Shown here piece by piece: positions 1 through 7,092 of a stretch of 9,193 bases of DNA. The first letter of the stretch is position 1, and the number at the start of each line of letters is the position of its first letter. A program made the translations under genes and the position numbers. The notes under the pieces were generated by a model, which was not told the DNA's origin, made no database searches, and was given only the letters and a program-made list of their open reading frames with translations. The stretch is from JBBDMU01 sp040878115 (GTDB taxonomy: Bacteria > Bacteroidota > Rhodothermia > Balneolales > Natronogracilivirgulaceae): assembly GCA_040878115.1 (NCBI GenBank), contig JBBDMV010000170.1, positions 1-9,193 on the forward strand, written 5' to 3'.

Positions 1-2412
1 ATAAGAGGTATAAGTACACTTCAAAATGCTTCTCCTTTGGTAATGGTTGATGGAATGGAACAATCACTGTCAGACATCGACCCTAATCAAATTAGGAGTA
101 TAACAGTTCTGAAAGACGCGGCTTCTGCATCAATGTATGGCTCACGTGGTGCTAATGGAGTAATTCTTATTGAGACTGAGCGAGGAAGGGCGGACGAATT
201 CTCTGTTGATGTACATTCCTGGAGTGCTGTAAATAACCCCATTGATTTGCCGGACTTTGTCAGTAGTGCCGATTATATGCTGCTTCGTAACGAAGCCAGG
301 TCCATTCAAGGCCAAACTGCGGCCTTCACAGACGAGGAAATGACTTTAGCTAATAATGGTGAATATACCAATACCAATTGGATGGACGCTGTTATGCAAC
401 AACAGGCCTATTCTCACAATACATCCGCGAATATTTCTGGTGGCGGTGGTGTAGGCGCTTTTAATTTAATGCTGGGTTATGAACAAGAAGGTGGATTGAA
501 CCAATATGAAGGTACAGATCAGTTCAGTGCCCGGTTCAATACTAATATTAATATAGATGATCGTTTTGTGCTTTTAGCTGATTTTTATGCACATAGATTA
601 CAAGTAGATCGTTTGCAGGCTAATTCCGATGGACATGGTTTATATCAAAATGTCTGGAGAATGAACCCAACCCAGGATATAAATTATGAATCAGATTTAG
701 AGGACCATTATGTCTTGTATAATAATTTGAATCCCATCGCTTCTATGGAACAAGGCGGCGCCCGGAATAATTTGTATGACAGAAGCTCCATAAACCTTAG
801 GCCGACCTATCATATTAACGATAAACTGAACATCTCAGGTAATTTATCGTATTTGATAAACAAATCAGCCTACAAATATAAAAGAGAAACGTTCAAGTTT
901 TTTGATGGGGATGGAGTCCCTGTTGAGACCTGGGCCAACTCGGTAGGATCTTCACAAGGCGTAAGTGCCAGCCAATTAACAGGTCGGGCACTCCTTAACT
1001 ATGAGACAGAGCTCAGAAGTGGCCATGATAAGATATATATAACGGCCGGTACAGAAACGATGAACCATACGTACACGGATTATCGTGAAATTACCAAAGC
1101 CTCATTTTTCAATAAGGTTAATTACTCTCTTGATAACCGTTATATACTTGAAGCGACTGTGCGTGCCGACGGTAGCAGTAAATTTGCTCCCGGAAACCGT
1201 TGGGGCTACTTCCCATCCGGGGCTTTGGCCTGGAATATTCATAATGAAGGTTTTTTATCAGGCCTTAAAGATAGCGGGGCCCTGACCAACTTAAAACTGC
1301 GGGTTTCATATGGTTTGATCGGTAACGAAAACGTGGATCCTTACTTATGGCAGGAAATTGTAAATAACTGGGGATGGACCATGCGTACTCCCAACCCATC
1401 GTTCTCATGGGAAACACAGGAACAGGCTAATATCGGTATTGAAATTACTACCTTTAATGACAGGCTTGACCTTGCAGCGGATGCTTATACTAAGCATTCT
1501 AAGGACCTTATCTATGATGCATTCCCAATACCCCCATTAACCGGTTCTCACTCCTTAGAATCATCGGTTAACATAGGAGAAGTTGAAAATACAGGTTGGG
1601 AACTATCTGCTAATTGGTACGACCAGGTGGGTAATTTTTCTTATAACGTTGGTTCTATGCTTTTTGACAATCAAAACCAAGTGTTAAAAGCAGGTTATTC
1701 GGCTTCAGATACACTGATCTTCAAAGATAACGATGATCAAATTTGGTACCGGGGCATCGCTTTGGAAAATTATTATGGAATGGAAACCGATGGATACTTT
1801 CAGACCCAAGATGAGCTGGATGCGACTACGGCGAAATTACCAAATACTATGGTTGGAGATATCAGGTATATAGACCAAAATGAAGACGGGGTTATTAACG
1901 ATAATGACAAAGTTGATCTAGGTGATCCATTTCCTCATTTAAACTATTCATTTACCGTAGATTTAAACTATAAACGATGGGATTTCAGCGTATTGGGCCA
2001 GGGAGTAGGCAAGCGTACCGGCAGATTAAGTGGCATGGAAGGTTTTCCCGTACGAATGGATGGCTCAAGTAATGATTTAGGTACACCCAGCCAATATTAT
2101 ATGGACAACCGCTGGTCCGCGGATAACCCTGACAGTCGTTTTCCAAGAGTTTGGACAGGGTCAACTCCAAATGAAGTGTTGAGCGATGTTTGGTTAAGTG
2201 ACGCTTCCTACTTCAGGATCAAAACGATACAGCTGGGATACACTATTCCTAATATAGGCGAAAGTTTCAGGAACGTTCGAATATATGCGAACGCCCGGGA
2301 TATGTTCACCTTTACAAATTATGAAGGCCTTGAGCCGGAAAGAAACGGTGGAAATGGTAATTATCCCCGAATGGCTAGCTTTAGTTTAGGAATAAGAGCG
2401 ACAATATATTAA
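1..2412 (+). CDS. SusC/RagA-family TonB-dependent outer-membrane transporter, 5'-truncated by the window edge
   Basis: This is the C-terminal 803 codons of a SusC-type outer-membrane beta-barrel, which takes up oligosaccharides through the outer membrane with TonB energy and a SusD lid. The frame is open from base 1, upstream of the first ATG at 37, so the gene enters from outside the window. The first residues are the second half of the plug domain: PLVMVDG (residues 12-18), then SITVLKDAASASMYGSRGANG at about 33-53, the hallmark plug motif of SusC proteins. The rest is the barrel, with many alternating aromatic strands. It ends in NARDMFTFTNYEGLEPE, YPR and a final strand closing on a terminal Tyr, as outer-membrane proteins usually do. 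SusC proteins are about 1000 residues, so roughly 200 are missing: signal peptide, carboxypeptidase-D-like domain, TonB box and first half of the plug. A SusD gene follows after 23 bases, so the two are surely co-transcribed. Family assignment is very secure; the substrate is not readable. Confidence 0.97.
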   Translation: MRGISTLQNASPLVMVDGMEQSLSDIDPNQIRSITVLKDAASASMYGSRGANGVILIETERGRADEFSVDVHSWSAVNNPIDLPDFVSSADYMLLRNEARSIQGQTAAFTDEEMTLANNGEYTNTNWMDAVMQQQAYSHNTSANISGGGGVGAFNLMLGYEQEGGLNQYEGTDQFSARFNTNINIDDRFVLLADFYAHRLQVDRLQANSDGHGLYQNVWRMNPTQDINYESDLEDHYVLYNNLNPIASMEQGGARNNLYDRSSINLRPTYHINDKLNISGNLSYLINKSAYKYKRETFKFFDGDGVPVETWANSVGSSQGVSASQLTGRALLNYETELRSGHDKIYITAGTETMNHTYTDYREITKASFFNKVNYSLDNRYILEATVRADGSSKFAPGNRWGYFPSGALAWNIHNEGFLSGLKDSGALTNLKLRVSYGLIGNENVDPYLWQEIVNNWGWTMRTPNPSFSWETQEQANIGIEITTFNDRLDLAADAYTKHSKDLIYDAFPIPPLTGSHSLESSVNIGEVENTGWELSANWYDQVGNFSYNVGSMLFDNQNQVLKAGYSASDTLIFKDNDDQIWYRGIALENYYGMETDGYFQTQDELDATTAKLPNTMVGDIRYIDQNEDGVINDNDKVDLGDPFPHLNYSFTVDLNYKRWDFSVLGQGVGKRTGRLSGMEGFPVRMDGSSNDLGTPSQYYMDNRWSADNPDSRFPRVWTGSTPNEVLSDVWLSDASYFRIKTIQLGYTIPNIGESFRNVRIYANARDMFTFTNYEGLEPERNGGNGNYPRMASFSLGIRATIY

Positions 2413-2435
2413 TTAAAAAATAAAGGTTATACGAT

Positions 2436-4040
2436 ATGAAGAAGCTAAAATATTTGATGATAGTTATATCATTCAGTTTGATAGGATGTGACGGCCTTTT
2501 AGATAAATCAGATCCTACGGCGACAACGTTTGTTGAGTTTTTCAATGACGAAGAAGATTTGCGCCGTGTTACATATAGTACTTATGTAGACTACTTTGCC
2601 TCGGGTGACCGCCGGCTTGTACATTACATGCACGAGGGCAAATCTGATAATGCTTATAGCCGTATCGATTCTGATCATCATCAGCAAGTAGCCAACGGCA
2701 GTCTAAGCAGTAATTCAAGATTGGCTGAGTACTATTATACCATAAGCATGAAGCATATTGGAAGATTAAATACTTATATAGATAATATTGATGTGCCGTA
2801 TGTTGAAGATGAAGATATTAGGAATAGATATCAAAGCGTGTTAGAGGGGTTAAGGGTTTGGCACTATTTTAAATTAACCGATAGGTTTGGCGATATACCC
2901 TTTTTATTAGACCCGGCTGATTTAGATGACGCCAGGCAGCCCCCCGTACCCAAAGAGGAAATAGTGCAAACATTATTAGCAATGGGTGATGATATTGCTG
3001 AAAGGTTGCCGCCCGAACAAACAACATCGAATGCTTACATGTTCCATAAACAATCTTTTTTAGGGATACTGATGCGCCATTCCTTGTATAATGGGTTTTA
3101 TGAAGAAGTTATCGATTATGCTCAGGAAATAATAAACACCGGGGATTATGAATTACATCCCAACTATGGAGACTTGTTTCAATATACCGCGCATGATAGC
3201 AATAATGAGTTTATCAAAATCAATGATGACGATGCCCGTGGAGGAAGAAATACACTATCTTTTAGAGATTTAGGGCCTCATTTCAGGACCGGCAACGGGC
3301 AATCCTATTTGGTCCCTACAAAATCCCTGGTTGATTCTTATTGGACCCTGCAAGGCCGGAGCATTGACAATGATGACGTTATGGGTAATTCCAAAGAAAA
3401 TTATGAGCTGGATCCTACTCTCAATCGGGACCCTCGTTATGAAGCTAGCATTATGGGGCATGGAGATATCTTTTATGGTGAGGTTATAGATATTTACAAC
3501 CCTAATAATCCCATGTTCCATGAAAATACAAGAGCGAGTGCATCAGGCTATTGGTTCAGGAAATACGTGTCTGAGGATGATGCCTTCAGAAATGGTGGTA
3601 GCTTTGAATATGGTACGCTTCGTTATGCCGAGGTCTTATTATCTTATGCGGAGGCTAAAATAATGTTAAATGAAATCGATGGTGTTACCAAAGGTTATAT
3701 AAATGATGTTAGAGAAAGAGCGGGTTTAGATATGACAGAAGCGGATGTGACACTACCCTATTATGATTCTTACACTCAGGATGACTGGATTGAACTCATT
3801 AGAAATGAGCGCAGAATTGAATTTGCTGCAGAAGGTCTGCGATATGACGATATCATTCGATGGGGCATTGCCGAAGATGTTCTAAATGAACCTGCTTTGG
3901 GGCATACCCGAGAAGTTAATGGAAATATCGAAACTCTTCATATTGAAGATCGTTCGTTCGCGCAACATAACTATCTGTGGCCATTTCACCAGAGCAGTAT
4001 AAAAGTTGAGCCTGAGTTAGAGCAAAACTCTGGCTATTAA
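2436..4040 (+). CDS. SusD/RagB-family glycan-binding surface lipoprotein
   Basis: This encodes a 534-residue SusD-like lipoprotein, the usual length, which binds glycan at the cell surface and caps the SusC transporter. The N-terminus is a lipoprotein signal: MKKLK, a hydrophobic stretch, then lipobox LIGC with Cys18 as the lipidation site. Acidic residues follow (CDGLLDKSD), which may help surface export. The N-terminal part is helical and TPR-like. The C-terminal SusD region is clear: RYAEVLLSYAEAKIMLNE, then WIELIRNERRIEFAAEG LRYDDIIRW at about 450-476, and the typical ending LWPFHQSSIK...ELEQNSGY. The start is the first ATG after the susC stop; the 23-base gap is AT-rich with no real Shine-Dalgarno, normal for Bacteroidota. 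The gene is complete, and a strong terminator lies about 60 bases after its stop. The pairing with SusC makes the call secure; the ligand is unknown. Confidence 0.97.
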   Translation: MKKLKYLMIVISFSLIGCDGLLDKSDPTATTFVEFFNDEEDLRRVTYSTYVDYFASGDRRLVHYMHEGKSDNAYSRIDSDHHQQVANGSLSSNSRLAEYYYTISMKHIGRLNTYIDNIDVPYVEDEDIRNRYQSVLEGLRVWHYFKLTDRFGDIPFLLDPADLDDARQPPVPKEEIVQTLLAMGDDIAERLPPEQTTSNAYMFHKQSFLGILMRHSLYNGFYEEVIDYAQEIINTGDYELHPNYGDLFQYTAHDSNNEFIKINDDDARGGRNTLSFRDLGPHFRTGNGQSYLVPTKSLVDSYWTLQGRSIDNDDVMGNSKENYELDPTLNRDPRYEASIMGHGDIFYGEVIDIYNPNNPMFHENTRASASGYWFRKYVSEDDAFRNGGSFEYGTLRYAEVLLSYAEAKIMLNEIDGVTKGYINDVRERAGLDMTEADVTLPYYDSYTQDDWIELIRNERRIEFAAEGLRYDDIIRWGIAEDVLNEPALGHTREVNGNIETLHIEDRSFAQHNYLWPFHQSSIKVEPELEQNSGY

Positions 4041-4086
4041 TTATCATTAAATCATATGCATCAATTTTTCCAATAATATAAAAGCT

Positions 4087-4102
4087 GTATTGGGAACAAT
4101 AC
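4087..4102 (+). other. Small RNA hairpin with a GGAA (GNRA-type) loop
   Basis: Six bases GTATTG and their exact reverse complement CAATAC flank the loop GGAA, which fits the GNRA tetraloop pattern known to stabilise RNA hairpins. It sits one base before the stem of the strong terminator and 46 bases after the susD stop, so the susCD transcript would end in two stacked hairpins. It could protect the 3' end of the message or simply be chance; the stem is short and has only two G-C pairs. Confidence 0.35.
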
Positions 4103-4103
4103 T

Positions 4104-4139
4104 AAATCCCAGGCTACCCGGTAGCCTGGGATTTTTTTT
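4104..4139 (+). terminator. Strong intrinsic terminator after susCD
   Basis: A perfect inverted repeat forms a 13-bp stem (4104-4116 with 4122-4134, core CCCAGGCTA/TAGCCTGGG). Two further C-G pairs can close towards the single central base 4119. Eight T residues at 4132-4139 follow, partly paired with the A residues at the stem base. This is a textbook Rho-independent terminator for + strand transcription. It closes the susCD unit, but the next gene starts only 20 bases after the T-run, so it may act as a partial terminator that lowers expression of the downstream sulfatase relative to the transporter pair. Confidence 0.93.
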
Positions 4140-4159
4140 ATAATTTAAATTTATACCTT

Positions 4160-5803
4160 ATGACAACTTTATATAATATGGCTGTTTCCGGCAAAATTGG
4201 ATTGTTCACACTCTTTTCTTTTGGCGCTTTTCTTGGAGTGAATGGCTGCACAAAAGCAGGGCAGCAGAAATTAACTCCCCAAAAGCCCAATATTATCGTC
4301 ATGTATTCGGATGATCATACGGCACAGTCTATCGGGGCTTATCGTGAAGCATTGGACTATGGCCTCCAGCTGGACCATACACCGACACCGAACATAGACC
4401 GCCTGGCTGATGGCGGCATGCGCTTTGACAATGCCTTTGTGACCAACTCCATTTGCAAACCTTCCCGTGCGGTTATGCTGAGCGGGCTGCACAGCCATTT
4501 GAATGGCGTCCCGACAAACGCCGGGTCTATATCGGAGGAACTTGAAACATTCCCTTCATTGCTTCAGAATGCAGGGTATCAGACGGCTATGATTGGCAAG
4601 TGGCACCTTGGGAGCGAGCCGCAGGGATTTGATCACTATGAAATCCTGTACGGCCAGGGGCCCTATTATAATCCCACCATGCGCACGGCCAACGGTGATG
4701 TTGATTACCATGGTCATACCACGGGCATCATCACTGACAGGGCGCTGCGCTGGCTAAGACTGGGGCGTGACCGGGACGAGCCGTTTATGTTGATTTACAA
4801 CCACAAGGCGCCCCACCGGGAATGGCTGCCGGGGCCGGCATTGGACGATTACCGGGGCCGCGATTTGCCTGAGCCTTCTTCTTTATTTGACGACTACTCT
4901 GGGTTGACTACAGCGGCAAGTGAGCAAGATATGGAGATTGGTGATGAAGAAAGATCTATGGCATGGGGCAGGGATTTGAAAGTGCCATTGAATCCACAAA
5001 CGGGGGAACCGGATCCTACCTGGCAAGGAATGGTAAACAGAAACAGATTAACTGAAGAGCAGCTTGACCGAATAGTGGAGGCCTATGCGGAAGAAAATGA
5101 AGAGCTTTATGAGAATTATGGCCAGATGTCTGAAAAGGAGCGGCTCCAATGGCGGTACCAGCGTTACGCCAAAGATTACCTTCGGGTAGTGCGTGAAGTT
5201 GACGATGAAGTAGGGCGGCTGATGGGTTATCTTGAGCGGGAAGACCTTGTTGACAATACCATTGTGGTATATGCCGGCGACCAGGGTTTCTATATGGGTG
5301 AAAATGGCTGGTTTGACAAACGCTGGATTTATGAAACGTCGATGCGTATGCCACTGATTGTCCATTGGCCGGAGGGCATAGAGCCTGAATCGGTTAATGA
5401 GCAATTGGTGCAGAACCTGGATTTTGCCCCTACGGTGCTGGACCTGGCGGGGGCGGAGATCCCGGATTACATGCAAGGCAAATCGATGAAGCCGCTGTTC
5501 CAGGGGGAGGAGCCTGCCAGCTGGCGAGATGCCGTCTATTATCACTATTATGCATCTAATGAGTCTCATAATGTAGCAAAGCATTATGGTGTTCGTACCA
5601 AGGACCGATACACACTGGTTCACTTCTTTGACCATGACGAGTGGGAAATGTTTGATCTAGGCGCGGATCCGGATCAGTTGACAAACGTCTATGGCAAGCC
5701 GGAGTATGCTGAAGTTCAGCAACGCCTTAAGGATAAAATCAAAGAATTACAGGAAGAGTATGAGGATGACACTTGGAATGAAATAGGGGAAAGAATCAAA
5801 TGA
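4160..5803 (+). CDS. Secreted family S1 sulfatase, GlcNAc-6-O-sulfatase-like (S1_11-like)
   Basis: This 547-residue formylglycine-dependent sulfatase should hydrolyse sulfate esters on a sugar. Near the N-terminus are metal ligands Asp51-Asp52 in YSDDH. The active-site motif is Cys99-Lys-Pro-Ser-Arg103, with Cys99 the residue oxidised to formylglycine. Further catalytic elements are GKWHLG (Lys147, His149), NHKAPHR (215-220), GDQGF (Asp374-Gln375) and WFDKRW (Lys387). A helical acidic segment at about 240-335 precedes RYQRYAKDYL, and the C-terminus (about 455-515) looks like DUF4976. From memory, GQGPYY, the KAPHR block and the RYQRYxKDYL...DQGF...GWFDKR series match Bacteroides 6-O-sulfatases of GlcNAc (SulfAtlas S1_11); the exact subfamily is an inference. 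The signal ends in VNGC, so Cys30 is a probable lipidation site; Met7 (4178) is an alternative start. GC is much higher in parts (44 of 60 bases at 4801-4860) than in susCD. Confidence 0.93.
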   Translation: MTTLYNMAVSGKIGLFTLFSFGAFLGVNGCTKAGQQKLTPQKPNIIVMYSDDHTAQSIGAYREALDYGLQLDHTPTPNIDRLADGGMRFDNAFVTNSICKPSRAVMLSGLHSHLNGVPTNAGSISEELETFPSLLQNAGYQTAMIGKWHLGSEPQGFDHYEILYGQGPYYNPTMRTANGDVDYHGHTTGIITDRALRWLRLGRDRDEPFMLIYNHKAPHREWLPGPALDDYRGRDLPEPSSLFDDYSGLTTAASEQDMEIGDEERSMAWGRDLKVPLNPQTGEPDPTWQGMVNRNRLTEEQLDRIVEAYAEENEELYENYGQMSEKERLQWRYQRYAKDYLRVVREVDDEVGRLMGYLEREDLVDNTIVVYAGDQGFYMGENGWFDKRWIYETSMRMPLIVHWPEGIEPESVNEQLVQNLDFAPTVLDLAGAEIPDYMQGKSMKPLFQGEEPASWRDAVYYHYYASNESHNVAKHYGVRTKDRYTLVHFFDHDEWEMFDLGADPDQLTNVYGKPEYAEVQQRLKDKIKELQEEYEDDTWNEIGERIK

Positions 5804-5815
5804 AGAGTTTTTGCC

Positions 5816-5847
5816 AGAAAATAAACATTAATTGTTGTTTATTTTCT
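5816..5847 (+). repeat. AT-rich 12-bp inverted repeat after the first sulfatase gene
   Basis: AGAAAATAAACA at 5816-5827 is exactly matched by its reverse complement TGTTTATTTTCT at 5836-5847, with an 8-base loop. It begins 12 bases after the sulfatase stop. The stem has only three G-C pairs and no U-tract follows, so it is a poor intrinsic terminator. It may be a weak terminator, an mRNA 3'-end stabiliser or an operator for the gene that follows. The symmetry is certain; the role is not. Confidence 0.5.
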
Positions 5848-5894
5848 ATAAATTACTGGATTAATAAGTAAAAAAACCTAAATACTAATATAAA

Positions 5895-6647
5895 ATGATA
5901 GGATCAATGTACAAATCAATGTTAATCGCATTCATGGCATCAGGGTTGTTGCTTCAGGCCGGATGCGCTTCAGAACAAGAAGCTGGAACAGAAGTCCCCC
6001 ATAATACGCTTACCAGCCAGGAAGTGAACGAAGGGTGGGAGTTGCTGTTTGACGGGGAAACGACAGATGGATGGCGGGCTTATAATGGTGATCAGTTTCC
6101 TGAATCAGGATGGGGAGTTGAGGACGGCCAACTCGTGGTTATGCAGTCTGATGGCAGTGAAAGCGGGTTTGGTGGTGATATTATTACCGAAAAGAAGTAT
6201 GAAAATTTTGAATTTCAAATTGAATGGCAAATCTCAGAGGGTGGAAACAGTGGGATGTTTTATCACGTGCTGGAGCAGCCAGGGCAAGCGCTCCACTGGT
6301 CTGCCCCGGAAATACAACTCATTGATGATGAGAACTATGATATAGGGGATAATCGCCTGTCTGGATCATTGTATGATTTGCTTGCCCCGGATCCTTTAAA
6401 TGCCAACCCTGCCGGTGAGTGGAATGAACTTAGAATTGTTGTTGAGAATCCGATGGTAGAGCACTGGCAAAATGGGGTGAAGGTATTGGAATATGAGCGT
6501 TGGACGGCTGAGTGGTTTGAAATGCTTCGCAACAGCAAGTTTGAAACTCACCCTGAATTCGGGGCTCTCAGAGAAGGGCATATTGGATTGCAAGATCATG
6601 GAGATCTTACGCGCTTTCGAAATATAAAAATTAAAGAGCTGGATTAA
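5895..6647 (+). CDS. DUF1080 / 3-keto-disaccharide hydrolase family lipoprotein
   Basis: This 250-residue exported protein has a single DUF1080 domain (Pfam 3keto-disac_hyd, PF06439), a concanavalin-like beta-sandwich. Members with known activity cleave glycosidic bonds of sugars already oxidised to the 3-keto form, usually beside Gfo/Idh/MocA oxidoreductases. Visible family blocks in order: GWELLFDG (47-54), GWGVEDGQLV (72-81), GDIITEKKYENFEFQIEW (94-111), GGNSGMFYHV (116-125), PEIQLIDD (138-145), SGSLYDL (156-162), GEWNELRIVVE (174-184), GHIGLQDHG (228-236) and FRNIKIKEL near the end. The signal peptide ends LLLQAGC, so Cys24 is the likely lipidation site, although Gln at -3 is not the usual Leu. 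Start choice is uncertain: Met1 (5895), Met5 (5907) or Met9 (5919) would all leave a signal peptide. Family membership is secure; its exact substrate in this locus is not known, and no partner oxidoreductase is visible. Confidence 0.94.
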   Translation: MIGSMYKSMLIAFMASGLLLQAGCASEQEAGTEVPHNTLTSQEVNEGWELLFDGETTDGWRAYNGDQFPESGWGVEDGQLVVMQSDGSESGFGGDIITEKKYENFEFQIEWQISEGGNSGMFYHVLEQPGQALHWSAPEIQLIDDENYDIGDNRLSGSLYDLLAPDPLNANPAGEWNELRIVVENPMVEHWQNGVKVLEYERWTAEWFEMLRNSKFETHPEFGALREGHIGLQDHGDLTRFRNIKIKELD

Positions 6648-6686
6648 TTTCCTTTGTCCTGCAGGCATTGGGCCAGCCAAAGGAAA
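6648..6686 (+). repeat. 9-bp inverted repeat directly after the DUF1080 stop codon
   Basis: TTTCCTTTG at 6648-6656 and its exact reverse complement CAAAGGAAA at 6678-6686 surround a 21-base spacer. The spacer can add a 3-bp CTG/CAG stem (6659-6661 with 6674-6676). The left arm starts at the first base after the stop codon. No T-run follows, so it is not a standard terminator. It could form an RNA hairpin that slows 3' decay or mark the edge of a rearranged segment, because the degenerate sulfatase-like stretch begins shortly after. Confidence 0.4.
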
Positions 6687-6759
6687 CGAGGACCGATATC
6701 TGCAGAGTTTTGAGGTCGAACCCCCAAATGGGCGATTACCGGTTTGGGATAGCAATTTC

Positions 6760-6868
6760 TATGTGTACAGGAATAATAAGGGATGGCGATCGCAGTCTGC
6801 CCGCCTGGTTTCGTCAACATGGTTACCAAACCCTTTCTCCGGGCTAAAGAAAATCTGCACAAGAGAGT
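6760..6868 (+). pseudogene. Frame-shifted sulfatase remnant (tentative)
   Basis: Three short peptides in the order and spacing of an S1 sulfatase can be read by switching frame. YVYRNNKGWR is at 6760-6789 (frame 1), LPAWFRQHGYQTLS at 6797-6838 (frame 2), and KKICTRE at 6847-6867 (frame 1 again). Iduronate-2-sulfatase-like members commonly read TGVY-N-x-x-x-WR, then TLPxxFRxHGYxTxSxGKIxH in this place, just after the formylglycine motif. The gap between the first two peptides is a few residues too short, the second frame runs into TAA at 6845, and there is no start, no CxPSR and no downstream domain. It therefore looks like a small decaying piece of an additional sulfatase gene. The LPxWFRxHGYxT match is the strongest part; the rest is suggestive. 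The limits given are those of the recognisable peptides. Confidence 0.4.
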
Positions 6869-6947
6869 CAGGCTTTGCTTTTAAAAAAGCTTATTCAATC
6901 TTTCTATTAACCGGATTTAGGTAAATAAAGATCACTTCATGCAAAAG

Positions 6948-6982
6948 TTGTTAAAGAATATAAATTTTAGTATAGTTATACT
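6948..6982 (+). promoter_or_regulatory. Candidate promoter with a palindrome over its -10 element
   Basis: TTGTTA at 6948-6953 (4 of 6 against TTGACA) is followed after exactly 17 bases by TATAGT at 6971-6976 (5 of 6 against TATAAT). The perfect inverted repeat AGTATA-GT-TATACT at 6969-6982 covers the -10 hexamer, so a bound dimeric repressor could block it. Transcription would begin near 6983-6985 and give a leader of about 110 bases before the sulfatase at 7093. Against this, the primary sigma factor of Bacteroidota prefers TTTG and TAnnTTTG elements, which are not well matched here, and AT-rich spacers yield such hits by chance. Confidence 0.3.
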
Positions 6983-7092
6983 CGAAGTTTAGTAAGCACG
7001 CTGTCGCAGGTAGTTACAATTGATACTGATGAGACTCTCCAAAAACGGACTGTATTATGACAAAGCTTCAACAAACCTAATTTATATAAATC

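Larger units (their letters stand above)
6648..7092. other. 445-base stretch without an intact gene
   Basis: This is the longest non-coding interval in the window. Its first part (to about 6870) is relatively GC-rich, carries the 9-bp inverted repeat and a sulfatase-like remnant, and has every frame interrupted. Its second part (about 6880-7092) is AT-rich and has the look of a promoter and leader region for the sulfatase at 7093, including a sigma70-like promoter candidate overlapped by a palindrome. No tRNA, known riboswitch, IS end or T-rich terminator was recognised. The minus-strand frame at 6644-6862 has no recognisable motif and is not believed. Confidence 0.7.

Noticed and set aside
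1085..1285. Plus-strand 66-codon frame inside the SusC gene
   Set aside because: It is an out-of-frame shadow of the barrel coding sequence without any domain or start signal.
5016..5635. Long minus-strand reading frames (112 and 195 codons) opposite the first sulfatase gene
   Set aside because: They lie fully antisense to conserved sulfatase catalytic blocks, contain no recognisable domain, and are of composition expected from the complement of a coding frame.
6644..6862. Minus-strand 72-codon frame in the non-coding interval
   Set aside because: No motif, no start signal, and the opposite strand gives sulfatase-like peptides, so this frame is a shadow of the remnant.
6877..6890. GCTTTT/AAAAGC hairpin as a terminator
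   Set aside because: The loop would be two bases, the stem has only two G-C pairs and there is no T-run after it.
7029..7050. CTGATGAG followed by an A-rich stretch, recalling a hammerhead ribozyme core
   Set aside because: The required stem II and the GAAA segment after it are absent, so only the chance heptamer matches.
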